NCBI GenBank assembly: GCA_037969115.1
Contig: JBBKWQ010000142.1
Span: 1-26,536, forward strand
Reading direction: 5' to 3'
DNA length: 26,536 bases
Source of the DNA: JBBKWQ01 sp037969115
GTDB taxonomy: Bacteria; Actinomycetota; Acidimicrobiia; Acidimicrobiales; Ilumatobacteraceae
Below the pieces are notes generated by a model that searched no databases, was not told where the DNA came from, and saw only the letters and a list, made by a program, of their open reading frames with translations. Shown one piece after another: positions 14,004 to 21,619 of this stretch. The position numbers and the translations under genes were made by a program. The first letter of the stretch is position 1, and every line of letters begins with the position of its first letter.

Positions 14004-16492
14004 TGTCTGACACCACTCCCCCCATCGATCCGCCCATCACCGACGACGGTGACGGCCCCGAAGGCGACGGCCCGATCCAGCCGATCTCGCTGCAGGACGA
14101 GATGGAGAACTCGTTCCTCGACTACGCGATGTCAGTCATCATGTCGCGTGCGCTGCCCGACGTCCGCGACGGCCTGAAGCCCGTTCACCGCCGCATCATC
14201 TGGGACATGGAGACGCAGGGTTTCCGCCCCGACCGACCGTTCGTGAAGTGCGCCCGCGTTTCCGGCGACACCATGGCCCGCTTCCACCCGCACGGCGACA
14301 GCGCGATCTACGACGCGTTGGTTCGCATGGCTCAGCCGTTTTCGCTCCGCCATCCACTGATCAGCTTCCACGGCAACTACGGCTCGCCCGATTTCGGCCC
14401 GGCGGCTTCTCGATACACCGAGTGTCGCCTGCATCCGTTGGCGATGCAGCTCCTCGCCGACATCGACGAAGACACCGTCAACATGATTCCCAACTACGAC
14501 GGCAGCACCGAACAGCCCGAGGTGCTCCCGGCACGGTTCCCGAACCTGTTGGTCAACGGCAGCCAAGGCATCGCCGTCGGCATGGCCACCAACATCCCAC
14601 CGCACAACCTCGGCGAGGTCATCGACGCCACCATCCACCTGATCGACAACGGCGACGCGACTTCCGACGATCTCATGGAGTTCGTGAAGGGCCCCGACTT
14701 CCCGACAGGAGCGTTCATCCTCGGTCGCTCCGGCATCATGGATGCCTACCGAACCGGCCGCGGCAGCGTGAAGATGAGGGCCAAGGCGACCATCGAAGAA
14801 GGCAAGAACGGCCGCTACGAAATCATCGTCACCGAGTTGCCGTACCAGACGAGTGTCTCGTCCATCGCCGGTCGCATCACCGAACTGGTCGACAACGGCG
14901 ACCTCGACGGCATCGCCGATGTCAACGACGGCTCGTCCGGCGGCAAAACCAACCTGATCATCACGCTCAAGCGTGACGCCAACGCCAACGTCGTGCTCAA
15001 CAAGCTCTACAAGATGACGCAGTTGCAGGGCACGTTCTCGATCAACATGGTTGCGTTGGCCAACGGCGTGCCGCGCACGCTCACCCTGCGTGACGCACTC
15101 GTCGGCTATGTGTCGCACCAGATCGAGGTGATCACTCGGCGGTCGCAGTTCAGGCTCGACAAAGCCCGACGGCGCGAGCACATTCTCGAAGGTCGTATCA
15201 AGGCGCTCGACGTCATCGACGAGATCATTGCGCTGATCAGGGCGAGCGACGACGCGGCGGCTGCGAAAGCCGGCCTGATGTCCGACCCGTTCGAATTCAG
15301 TGAGCCGCAGGCGATCGACATCCTCGACATGCAGCTCCGTCAGCTCACCCGGCTGTCCAGGATCGACCTGCAGAGCGAGCTGGAAGATGTTCGTGGCCGC
15401 ATCACCGAACTCGAGGCGATCCTCGGCGACGACGTTGTGCTCCGCACGGTCATCAAAGACGAAATGCTCGCCATTCGCGAAGAGTTCGCGTCACCGCGCG
15501 TCTGCGAGATCACCTACGACGACGGCGAGATGTCGATCGAGGATCTGGTCGACGACAAGGAACTCGTCGTGGTCATGACCGAAGCCCAGTACGTGAAAGC
15601 TGTTCCGGCCGGGTCATTCAAGACGCAGGGCCGCGGCGGCCGCGGGGTGAGCGGTGGCAAGTTGAAGTCCGACGACATCGTGCGCCACGTCATCTTCACC
15701 ACGGCACACGCGCACCTGTTGTTCTTCTCGAACCGAGGCAAGGTCTACCGCCTGCGCGCGCTCGAAATTCCCGAACGCGAACGCACAGCGAAGGGCATGC
15801 CGATCGTCAACCTGTTGCCGTTGCAGCCCAACGAGAGTATTCAGGCCATCATCGACACGCGCGACTTCGCCGGCGAGCGATTCTTGTTCTTCGCCACGAA
15901 GAAGGGAACCGTCAAGAAGACCGTCTTCGATGCGTACGACTCCAGCCGACGTGACGGTCTGATCGCCATCAACCTGAAGGATGGCGACGAGCTGGTCAAG
16001 GTCATCGAGACCAGTGGCAGTGACGACATCCTCATGGTCAGCCGCGGCGGTATGACGATTCGTTTCCACGAAGGCGATGTACGACCGATGGGTCGCACCG
16101 CGGGCGGTGTCCGCGGCATGAAGCTCAAGAACTCACACGACAGTGTGGTGTCGTGTGACGTTGCCCGCGACGACACTGCGATCCTCGTGATGACCGAAGC
16201 GGGATACGGGAAGCGAACCCAGCTCGACCGGTTCAACCCTCAGGGTCGCGGTGGTCAGGGTGTTCGTGGAATCAAGCTCACCGGCAAGAAGGGTGAGGTC
16301 GTCGCGGCGTTCATGGTCGGTCTCGACGACGAGATCGTCGCCGTGTCGTCCGGTGGTATCACGATTCGGATGGAGGTCCGCCAGATCTCTTCGCAGGGGC
16401 GCGACGCCACCGGCGTGCGCGTCATGAACCTCGACGACGGCCAGACGGTCGCATCGGTCGCGCCGATCCTGGCTGCCGACGACGACGAATAA
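14003..16492 (+). CDS. gyrA: DNA gyrase subunit A
   Basis: This is the DNA breakage-rejoining subunit of gyrase. It has 829 residues. SFLDYAMSVIMSRALPDVRDG and KPVHRRIIWDM open the winged-helix domain. The quinolone-resistance region reads HPHGDSAIYDALVRMAQPF, with Ser100 and Asp104 matching E. coli Ser83 and Asp87, so the common resistance positions look wild type. The catalytic tyrosine is Tyr138 (AASRYTECRL). The C-terminal beta-pinwheel contains the GyrA-box-like QGRGGRG at residues 542-548, needed for DNA wrapping in the family, and a second similar QGRGGQG turn further on. The acidic N-terminal 25 residues are not conserved. It overlaps the gyrB stop by one base. Confidence 0.98.
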   Translation: MSDTTPPIDPPITDDGDGPEGDGPIQPISLQDEMENSFLDYAMSVIMSRALPDVRDGLKPVHRRIIWDMETQGFRPDRPFVKCARVSGDTMARFHPHGDSAIYDALVRMAQPFSLRHPLISFHGNYGSPDFGPAASRYTECRLHPLAMQLLADIDEDTVNMIPNYDGSTEQPEVLPARFPNLLVNGSQGIAVGMATNIPPHNLGEVIDATIHLIDNGDATSDDLMEFVKGPDFPTGAFILGRSGIMDAYRTGRGSVKMRAKATIEEGKNGRYEIIVTELPYQTSVSSIAGRITELVDNGDLDGIADVNDGSSGGKTNLIITLKRDANANVVLNKLYKMTQLQGTFSINMVALANGVPRTLTLRDALVGYVSHQIEVITRRSQFRLDKARRREHILEGRIKALDVIDEIIALIRASDDAAAAKAGLMSDPFEFSEPQAIDILDMQLRQLTRLSRIDLQSELEDVRGRITELEAILGDDVVLRTVIKDEMLAIREEFASPRVCEITYDDGEMSIEDLVDDKELVVVMTEAQYVKAVPAGSFKTQGRGGRGVSGGKLKSDDIVRHVIFTTAHAHLLFFSNRGKVYRLRALEIPERERTAKGMPIVNLLPLQPNESIQAIIDTRDFAGERFLFFATKKGTVKKTVFDAYDSSRRDGLIAINLKDGDELVKVIETSGSDDILMVSRGGMTIRFHEGDVRPMGRTAGGVRGMKLKNSHDSVVSCDVARDDTAILVMTEAGYGKRTQLDRFNPQGRGGQGVRGIKLTGKKGEVVAAFMVGLDDEIVAVSSGGITIRMEVRQISSQGRDATGVRVMNLDDGQTVASVAPILAADDDE

Positions 16493-16512
16493 CCCACCGA
16501 TCCGTTTTCGTT

Positions 16513-16530
16513 TGGCGGCCGTGGCCGCCA
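16513..16530. terminator. GC-rich dyad after gyrA, possible terminator
   Basis: TGGCGGCC-GT-GGCCGCCA has perfect 8-bp arms with a 2-base centre, 20 bases after the gyrA stop. There is no T-run behind it, so it would be a U-less terminator or RNA-stabilising hairpin. Confidence 0.4.
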
Positions 16531-16576
16531 CTTGCAGCGACGTCTGCCCCGAAGTCGAACTCGAGGTGGTGCAGTG

Positions 16577-16900
16577 ATGTTGAAACGGGAGCGGGGTCGA
16601 CGCATTGACCGCGACCGCGGTCAGGCAGTCTTGGTGCTCTTCGTGGCCGTAGCACTGTGTGTCATCACGGTGACCGGTCTCGTGTCGCTGAGTGAAGAGA
16701 TACGGGTCCACGCGCAGGCGCGCACGGCCGCTGACGCGGCGGCGTTGGCAGCCGTACACGGTGGCGCGGCATCCGCCACGGCGGTGGCTCGGGCCAACGG
16801 GGCAGAACTGGTCTCGGTCGTCAGAATCGGTCGCGATGTCGAAGTGGTCGTGCGGGTCCGCGGGACCACTTCATCGGCACGCGCCACTGACGCACCCTGA
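16577..16900 (+). CDS. Small Tad-like (TadE/TadG N-terminal type) membrane protein
   Basis: This is probably a pilin-like or pilus-assembly membrane protein of the putative Flp/Tad class. It has about 107 residues. After a basic lead (LKRERGRRIDRDR) comes RGQAVLVLFVAVALCVITVTG, a type IV pilin-like hydrophobic helix, then the Tad-domain signature AQARTAADAAALAAVHGGA. The Tad (PF13400-type) pattern of a leading Gly followed by a hydrophobic helix and a downstream AaDAAALAA motif is clear. No tad machinery genes are near. The ATG at 16577 follows GAGGTGGT; a GTG at 16574 directly before it has slightly better spacing. It lies 84 bases after gyrA and before the DUF3566 gene. Confidence 0.75.
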   Translation: MLKRERGRRIDRDRGQAVLVLFVAVALCVITVTGLVSLSEEIRVHAQARTAADAAALAAVHGGAASATAVARANGAELVSVVRIGRDVEVVVRVRGTTSSARATDAP

Positions 16901-16914
16901 CCGTTGCCTACACT
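16887..16914 (+). promoter_or_regulatory. Candidate promoter for a leaderless DUF3566 transcript
   Basis: CTGACG at 16887-16892 and TACACT at 16909-16914 are 16 bases apart. The -10 ends 7 bases before the GTG at 16922, so transcription would start at or next to the start codon. This is a common actinobacterial leaderless arrangement. Confidence 0.4.
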
Positions 16915-16921
16915 CAATGAG

Positions 16922-17917
16922 GTGAGCTCCAGCGACCCCGAGGTCGAGACGCCAGAATTCAAGATCCCGGACATCGTGCCGGCGACGTCAGATCTGCCGA
17001 CCTCGGAGTCGAACGGCGCAGACGCGCCGGCGCAGGGCGCCGAACCGCTCCCCACGATCATGGTCGACGCAGACGAACTGGAGTCGGCACCGCGCGCTGT
17101 CTTGCAGCCGGGGGTGATGGAAGTGATCCCCTACGAAGCGCGGAGCGAGCCGACGATTCCACCGTCGGTCCCGAATGTGCCCCGTCCTGCCAACCCGCCG
17201 TCTGTTCCCGTTGCCCAGCGAGAGCCCATCGCCGACGTCCCGTCAGCCGGTTGGGGCTCGGTCGATCTTCCGGTCACGCACAGCGCCGCACTCCGGCCGG
17301 CCGGCCGTCGCCCGCGTGTGCGCAAGGTCAGTCGGGTCCTTCGCCACATCGATCCATGGAGCACGTTCAAGGTCGGTGCGATCTTCAGTGCGGTCACGTA
17401 CGTGGTGTTGCTCACTGCCGGGGTGCTGTTGTGGCAGGTGGCCGAGACAACAGGAACGATCGCGAACGTCGAGCGTTGGTTCACCCAGTTCGGGTGGGAG
17501 ACGTTCGAATTGCACGGTGACGAGATCTTCGACAGCGCATGGGTCATCGGGTTGTTCGCTGCGGTCGGCCTGACCGGCGCAGCGGTGCTCTTCGTCACGT
17601 TGTTCAACTTGGTCAGCGACATCGTCGGCGGCGTTCGCATGACGGTGCTCGAAGAAGAGGTGATCGAGCGAGCGGCCACGTCGAGTCGCCGATATGTGGT
17701 CCGCCGCCCAGCTCTCGGCGACGACGCGGGCGCATCGATGGGTGCCGAAGCATGGAGCATCGACGACGACGACCCGGATGCTGCCGCGCCAACGGCTGCG
17801 AGTACCGATTTCGATGGCGGCGACGCATCGCCTGATCTCGATCTTTCGAACGAGGGCTGGAGTGTCGACGATGACGACGACGTCGATCATGAAGAGCGCG
17901 GTCGTCTACCAGGTTGA
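16922..17917 (+). CDS. DUF3566 transmembrane protein downstream of gyrA
   Basis: This is an actinobacterial membrane protein family encoded between gyrA and tRNA-Ile (as Rv0007 in Mycobacterium tuberculosis); function unknown. About 331 residues are read from the GTG at 16922; a TTG at 16904 is possible. Residues 1-115 are acidic and Pro-rich, presumably disordered. The DUF3566 core starts at VRKVSRVLRHIDPWSTFKVGA, followed by two membrane spans (about IFSAVTYVVLLTAGVLLWQV and VIGLFAAVGLTGAAVLFVTL) and the closing FNLVSDIVGGVRMTVLEEE. The C-terminal 85 residues are very Asp-rich (SIDDDDPDAA, SVDDDDDVDHEE), an extension I do not associate with the family core. A leaderless promoter is likely. 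Confidence 0.88.
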   Translation: MSSSDPEVETPEFKIPDIVPATSDLPTSESNGADAPAQGAEPLPTIMVDADELESAPRAVLQPGVMEVIPYEARSEPTIPPSVPNVPRPANPPSVPVAQREPIADVPSAGWGSVDLPVTHSAALRPAGRRPRVRKVSRVLRHIDPWSTFKVGAIFSAVTYVVLLTAGVLLWQVAETTGTIANVERWFTQFGWETFELHGDEIFDSAWVIGLFAAVGLTGAAVLFVTLFNLVSDIVGGVRMTVLEEEVIERAATSSRRYVVRRPALGDDAGASMGAEAWSIDDDDPDAAAPTAASTDFDGGDASPDLDLSNEGWSVDDDDDVDHEERGRLPG

Positions 17918-17955
17918 GGAATGCCCCAACGCAGCGATAGCCTCGCATCCTTGCC

Positions 17956-18032
17956 GGGGCTATAGCTCAGTCGGTTAGAGCGCATCCCTGATAAGGATGA
18001 GGTCACAAGTTCGATTCTTGTTAGCCCCACCA
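17956..18032 (+). tRNA. ileT: tRNA-Ile (anticodon GAT)
   Basis: A full cloverleaf folds: acceptor GGGGCTA pairs with TAGCCCC, the D-arm is AGCTCAGTCGGTTAGAGC, the anticodon loop CTGATAA sits in a CATCC/GGATG stem, and the T-arm is ACAAG-TTCGATT-CTTGT. The discriminator A and an encoded CCA follow at 18029-18032. It lies 38 bases after the DUF3566 stop. The tRNA-Ala gene that often follows in actinobacteria is not visible; mobile-element debris comes next. Confidence 0.97.
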
Positions 18033-18184
18033 GAAACCACCTGGTAGACACGATGAGAGGCCTCCGCGAGGGGGCCGCCTACATTCCCAGGTCCGCGTCA
18101 CGTCCGCGTGAGATACGGCCGATCGGCCCCGTGCTCCACGAATTGTCGCGAGAACGCCGTTTCCGAAACTAGGCCATCAAGGTC
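18033..18184. other. tRNA-Ile downstream junction
   Basis: No gene is seen. A weak stem GGCCTC-CGC-GAGGGGGCC lies at about 18058-18075, a near-direct repeat TCCGCGTCA/TCCGCGTGA at about 18092-18111, and a perfect 12-bp palindrome GGCCGATCGGCC at 18117-18128. The stretch joins the tRNA to the island remnant. I found no obvious second copy of the tRNA 3' end that would mark an att site. Confidence 0.4.
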
Positions 18185-18388
18185 TTGCGCATCGGCCGGC
18201 CTCTCGGCTACTCACTCGCTCAGGAGTATCTGAATTCGGGCGGTACGTCGGGGCTTCCGGTGATCCGGTTCAGTGAGAAGTGTTACCGGGTTCCGCGTTG
18301 GGCGCTGAGCGAGCTCGTGACGACCGGCCGGGTCGTGCGACTGTGCGATGCGGAGGCACCCGTCGACGGAGCCTCCGTTGCCCGCTGA
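18185..18388 (+). CDS. Possible excisionase/HTH_17-like small DNA-binding protein (remnant)
   Basis: The frame has 67 residues from a TTG at 18185. The part SGLPVIRFSEKCYRVPRWALSEL resembles the end of excisionase-type winged helix-turn-helix domains, whose pattern is a Leu-Pro before an Ile-Arg strand, then RVPR and an Ala-Leu helix. The N-terminal half is less convincing and there is no good ribosome site. It lies just behind tRNA-Ile and overlaps the next broken gene by 11 bases. It may be truncated at its 5' end. A role in controlling excision of an integrated element is inference. Confidence 0.4.
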   Translation: MRIGRPLGYSLAQEYLNSGGTSGLPVIRFSEKCYRVPRWALSELVTTGRVVRLCDAEAPVDGASVAR

Positions 18389-18787
18389 CCTGACCCGCCG
18401 CACGATCGTCCTCGGTCCGAAGACGCACGAGTTACGCGGGTACGTCGGCTCGACTGCATGGGTTGTGCTGGAAGAGATGATGCAGCGCTCGAGGGGCGAT
18501 GGCGTTCATGTCGCGCGGGTGTCATCCGTTCGCTCGCCGCGTCGCTCGGTTTGGCGAAGGACACGGTCGCTCGCGCTGTGTGTCATCTTCGCGATCTCGG
18601 TGTCGTCGTCGCGGTCTAGGCGCGCTCGGAGTCTGGTGTCTTCGAGGCTGGCTCGTATCGCCTCGCTGTTCCCGTCGCTTGCATGTCGGTCGCGTGCACC
18701 TGGCAGCCCTCCGGTGTTCGGTCGGCTGTCCGTTCGTCGTCGGCTCGTCGCTCGTCGGGTCAGCTCTCGCTGCTCTCCGAGGTCTGA
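18378..18787 (+). pseudogene. Broken helix-turn-helix gene of an integrative element
   Basis: Reading from the TTG at 18378 gives LTRRTIVLGPKTHELRGYVG, then STAWVVLEEMMQRSRGDGVH. Near 18520 the frame must change by one base to continue as VIRSLAASLGLAKDTVARAV, then CHLRDLGVVVAV, a clear winged helix-turn-helix with recognition helix around KDTVARAV. A TAG then interrupts at about 18617, after which the same frame carries on as ARSESGVFEAGSYRLAVPVA to the TGA at 18785-18787. One frameshift plus one stop in an otherwise sensible protein marks decay. Two-part proteins of this kind are common as replication or transfer regulators in actinobacterial integrative elements (from memory, not searched). 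It follows the excisionase-like ORF. Confidence 0.6.
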
Positions 18788-19075
18788 GAGCCCTTCCCGT
18801 GTTCGTTCGTCGTTCCCGTCGGGTTTTGGGTTTCAGACAGGTGACGGCGCCTGAACGGCAAATGTACTGCCGCTCTCCTGGCGGGAATATGCAGTGGCCA
18901 ATTCCGGCTGCGACCTCCCACATATCGCCGGCAGTGCGGCGCACGCACTGACGTTTCCGGCGGCGATTATCGTCGGGTAGCGGCGTTTCTTTACCGTACT
19001 GGCTCGGCTGCACCGGGCACCGTTGCGACGACGGGTGATCAACTCGAAGGAGCGGTCCCGTGATGAAGTCGGACA
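18788..19075. other. Non-coding island block with dyads and a truncated gene start
   Basis: No credible protein is seen. A perfect hairpin CAGTGCG-GCGCA-CGCACTG lies at 18932-18950, and a near-dyad around GGCGATTATCGTCG follows at about 18960-18975. At 19049-19064 a very good ribosome site (AAGGAG) precedes GTGATGAAG, but the frame closes after 17 codons inside the convergent corA end (19114-19116). This looks like a gene start cut off at the corA junction. The 18932 hairpin could also serve as terminator for corA. Confidence 0.4.
18932..18950. repeat. Perfect inverted repeat in the island block
   Basis: There are 7-bp arms CAGTGCG and CGCACTG with a 5-base loop. It could act as a terminator for the minus-strand corA or as part of a former transfer origin; neither is shown. 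Confidence 0.55.
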
Positions 19076-20035
19076 CTAGAGCCAGTTGCGCCGCCGAGCG
19101 ACGACGAGCGTTGTGAGCGCGACCAGAACCATCACGGCGATCACGACCCAGAACATTCTTGGGTCCTCGAAGAGGCCGACTTGGAAGTTCATGCCCATGA
19201 CGCCCGCGAGAACCGCCGCTGGCAGCAGCGTGACAGATACCCATGTCAGCAGACGCATGACGTCGTTCGTGCGTTGGGCGGTGCGCGTCATGTGCACGTC
19301 GAAGGTGCCGATCAGCATTTCGCGTGCATGAGCGACGGCCTCGGTCGCCCGTTCGAGACGGTGGGTGAGTGCGGCGAGCGCTTCGGCTTCTCGCGGCTCG
19401 ATCTCTGGAATGAAATCCGGTCGACCGACCTCGGCGTACATGTCTCGATGGAGGCTGAGCAGCCGTCGCACGCGAGCGATCCGTTGTCGCATCTCGACGA
19501 GCCGTGCCAACACGTCGTCATCGTCACCGCGAAGCGCCACCTCGTCCAGTTCGTCGACGTCGTGCTCGAGCCGCTCGGCTGCGGTGAAGAAGGTGTCGAG
19601 GTGCCAGTCGAGCATTGCTAAAAGGACCAATGTCGGCGTCAGGCGGCCGACCTCGCGCTCATCCTGGATGCGTTCATGGTGCTCATCGAGTAACGCGATC
19701 GGAACTGGATGCCAGGTGACGACCCATCGTTGACCGATCAGGATGTGGAGTACGTACGGTGACTCGGTTACGTCCTCGCGAGGCATTTGGACGGTGACCA
19801 GGATCCCGTCGTCGAGTACGTGTGCGTCCGGGGTGGCGTCGCCGCCACTCAGGGCCTCGAGCGTTCCGTCCCCGAGCGACAGAGCCGACGCGAGGAGGCA
19901 GCGGTCGTCGTCCGTGGGGGCCTGCACATCGATCCACAGCAACTCGCTGTCTCGGATCTCGCGTGAGCACCAAGTGGTTAGGTCCCCCGACTCGTCGGCG
20001 CCATCACTGTTTGACAGCAATGTTCGGGAACTCAT
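19076..20035 (-). CDS. corA: CorA-family magnesium/divalent-cation channel
   Basis: This is a pentameric membrane channel for Mg2+ (some relatives carry Co2+, Ni2+ or Zn2+). It has 319 residues. The N-terminal soluble domain (about 1-240) has LLWIDVQAPTDDD near the start and LHILIGQRWVVTWHP as the central strand pair. A long stalk helix follows (RRLLSLHRDMYAEVG, RLERATEAVAHAREMLIG). The first span LLTWVSVTLLPAAVLAGVMG ends in the diagnostic GMN at 281-283 (GMNFQVGLFED). The second span MFWVVIAVMVLVALTTLVV leads to the basic tail RRRNWL. The ATG at 20035 is chosen because GAAGGGG lies 7 bases upstream; a longer frame to 20113 has no support. It sits between island remnants and may be cargo, though its composition is like the chromosome. 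Confidence 0.93.
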   Translation of the reverse strand: MSSRTLLSNSDGADESGDLTTWCSREIRDSELLWIDVQAPTDDDRCLLASALSLGDGTLEALSGGDATPDAHVLDDGILVTVQMPREDVTESPYVLHILIGQRWVVTWHPVPIALLDEHHERIQDEREVGRLTPTLVLLAMLDWHLDTFFTAAERLEHDVDELDEVALRGDDDDVLARLVEMRQRIARVRRLLSLHRDMYAEVGRPDFIPEIEPREAEALAALTHRLERATEAVAHAREMLIGTFDVHMTRTAQRTNDVMRLLTWVSVTLLPAAVLAGVMGMNFQVGLFEDPRMFWVVIAVMVLVALTTLVVARRRNWL

Positions 20036-20340
20036 TCCCACGCCCCTTCGTTTCGGATCGACGTGCCGTACCGTGCGCCACGGCATCAACGGTTCCACAC
20101 ACGTTCGAATCATGTCACGGTTCCAAGCGCCGACCGGGCACTACGCCATGACAGACCCCGCGGCTCCACCGCTGGCGTCGCGCTGGCGGCGACGGGTCGG
20201 GTTCAGCGAGGTTGTCTGAATCTCGACGGACCCCGCCTGAGCAACACCAAGGGCGCAGATGATCGAGCCTGCGCCTGCCGGTCAGGTCGACACGACTAGA
20301 CCCTGCACGCTCCGGTCGTGCCCCGTGGGGTGGTGGGAAT
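20036..20340. other. Gap between corA and the IS256 remnant
   Basis: I see no recognisable gene, RNA or strong repeat in these 305 bases. They hold the corA promoter region on the minus strand, without a confident -35/-10 pair. Confidence 0.3.
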
Positions 20341-21008
20341 CGGTGTTGTGATTCCTGGTGGCGTCAGGTGATGGCGATGATGCCGTCGCCGGGCGCGATG
20401 TCAGTATCGCGCCCGGTGTAGAGCTTAGCCATCGACGTCTCCGAGAGGTAGTGGCGGTGGGTTGCCCAGTCGTCGTGTTGCTCGGCGAGGACGGCAGCGA
20501 CGAGTCGGATGATGGCGGCGTTGTTCGGGAAGATCTGCACGACGTTGGTGCGTCGTTTGATCTGTTTGTTCAACCGCTCGAGCGGGTTGTTCGACCAGAT
20601 CTTGCGCCAATGATCCGACGGGAACGCGCTGAATGCGAGCACGTCGCCCTTGGCGTCATTCATCAGCTCAGTCACCTTCGGGAACTGGGCGGCGAACATG
20701 TCCGCGGTGCGGTCCCATGCCGCGGAGATCTCTGTCGGGTTGGGGTGCACGAACACGGTGCGCAACGCTGCAGCCACGACATCTTGATGGCCTTTGGGGA
20801 CCCGGGCGAGGACGTTGCGGGCGAAATGCACCCGGCTTCGAGCTCGATCAGCTCTTGCATCACGAGACGCACCGCGTCGCGGATCAGATCGATGCCATCA
20901 CCAGCGCGTAACGCGTCGAGAAGTTCGGGCAGGGCAGACTCATCAAGAGCCATCGGTGTGTTCTCCTTTGGTGGGTTCTTACAGGAACACACCAAGAATC
21001 ACGCCGAT
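20341..21008. mobile_element. IS256-family insertion sequence remnant
   Basis: The element is bounded by imperfect inverted ends. Reading inward, the left end is GGTGTTGTGATTCCTGGTG (from 20342) and the right end is GGCGTGATTCTTGGTGTG (minus strand from about 21005), sharing GTGATTC-TGGTG. No clear 8-base target duplication could be matched, so the outer limits are approximate. The total of about 670 bases is half the usual 1.3 kb because the transposase is internally deleted. Confidence 0.65.
20364..20953 (-). pseudogene. IS256-family transposase with an internal out-of-frame deletion
   Basis: The start is intact: ATG at 20953 with AAAGGAG 9 bases upstream, reading ALDESALPELLDALRAGDGI, then DLIRDAVRLVMQELIELEAG, the classic IS256 N-terminus. 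Near 20831 the sequence jumps, in another frame, to the C-terminal third: HFARNVLARVPKGHQDVVAA, then FPSDHWRKIWSNNPLERLNK and IKRRTNVVQIFPNNAAIIRL, ending IIAIT. The NPLER motif with its catalytic-type Glu is kept, but the middle of about 200 residues, which carries both catalytic Asp residues, is gone. The protein cannot be active; the ends might still be moved by a related transposase elsewhere. Confidence 0.88.
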
Positions 21009-21240
21009 GGCTCATCTCACGGCGGACCCCGAAAACCCACCACGCCGCGGGACTCAAACCGAAGTCGACGGACGGATCCGAGGGGCGACCAGCGCCTACC
21101 CCGGCGGCCTGAATGGGCAAACGCTCGGAGACATCACCGGCCGAACCGAACCGATCGTTGCTCGAATCTCCGTCGTCGACGGTGGCGACTTCGTTCTCCA
21201 AACCACCGGCAACATCGAACTCACACCACCCACGAACTGA
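21007..21240 (+). CDS. Short unknown ORF beside the IS end
   Basis: This is an open frame of 77 residues beginning at the inner edge of the IS right end. The C-terminal half (TEPIVARISVVDGGDFVLQT, then TGNIELTPPTN) has a believable strand-like alternation. The first half is less protein-like, and no ribosome site is convincing. It may be the 3' end of a gene cut by the IS, or chance. No family is recognised. Confidence 0.25.
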   Translation: MAHLTADPENPPRRGTQTEVDGRIRGATSAYPGGLNGQTLGDITGRTEPIVARISVVDGGDFVLQTTGNIELTPPTN

Positions 21241-21619
21241 CGGGCCACGTCCTGTTGCACTGACCACCTGAAACCAAGCTCGATAACAGTCCGCAGAATC
21301 CCGCCCTACCGATCGGGCCATCCGTGCGATATCGGCCCGACTCGTGGCACCCGATAATCGCGCCTGCCAGCCGTGCTCGGGATCGGCGCGAGCATGGGTG
21401 GCAGGCCACCATGGCCGAGACCACCGAAACCACCACCGTCCACACCGCCGAGGTCGTCCGCTACGACGACCCGGTGATCATCACCGAACGCGTCGCCGTC
21501 GCAGCATTGAGGCCATTCCCTGCGACATCGCGGGTCCTTACACGTTGCTCGGTGGACCATCGACGCGCACCGGTGTCGTCGTTCCCCAGGGCGAGGGCCG
21601 CAGCTGGCGCTGGCGGGGG
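21241..21619. other. Gap with integrase debris
   Basis: These 379 bases lie between the short ORF and the UbiA-like gene. The only protein-like signal is the possible integrase fragment from 21411. An imperfect GC-rich palindromic area near 21307-21345 (ATCGGGCC/GGCCCGA-type pieces) is also present. Confidence 0.35.
21411..21530 (+). pseudogene. Possible N-terminal fragment of a tyrosine-type site-specific integrase
   Basis: From the ATG at 21411 the frame reads AETTETTTVHTAEVVRYDDP, then VIITERVAVAAL. It then loses protein-like character, with plausible continuation only after frame changes. The pattern of a Thr-rich start, an Asp-Asp-Pro and then an ERVA-type helix is reminiscent of the SAM-like N-terminal domain of actinobacterial phage-type integrases (from memory). 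The catalytic domain is absent. With the IS remnant and the tRNA-side HTH genes it would mark the far end of an eroded integrated element. The call is weak. Confidence 0.35.

Noticed and set aside
18033..18184. Search for tRNA-Ala after tRNA-Ile
   Set aside because: No cloverleaf with a TGC or GGC anticodon and a CCA end could be found before the island remnant.
18499..18951. 150-codon plus-strand open frame overlapping the broken HTH gene
   Set aside because: It is Arg/Ser/Cys-rich and runs in the wrong frame through the HTH and into the dyad block; it is not protein-like.
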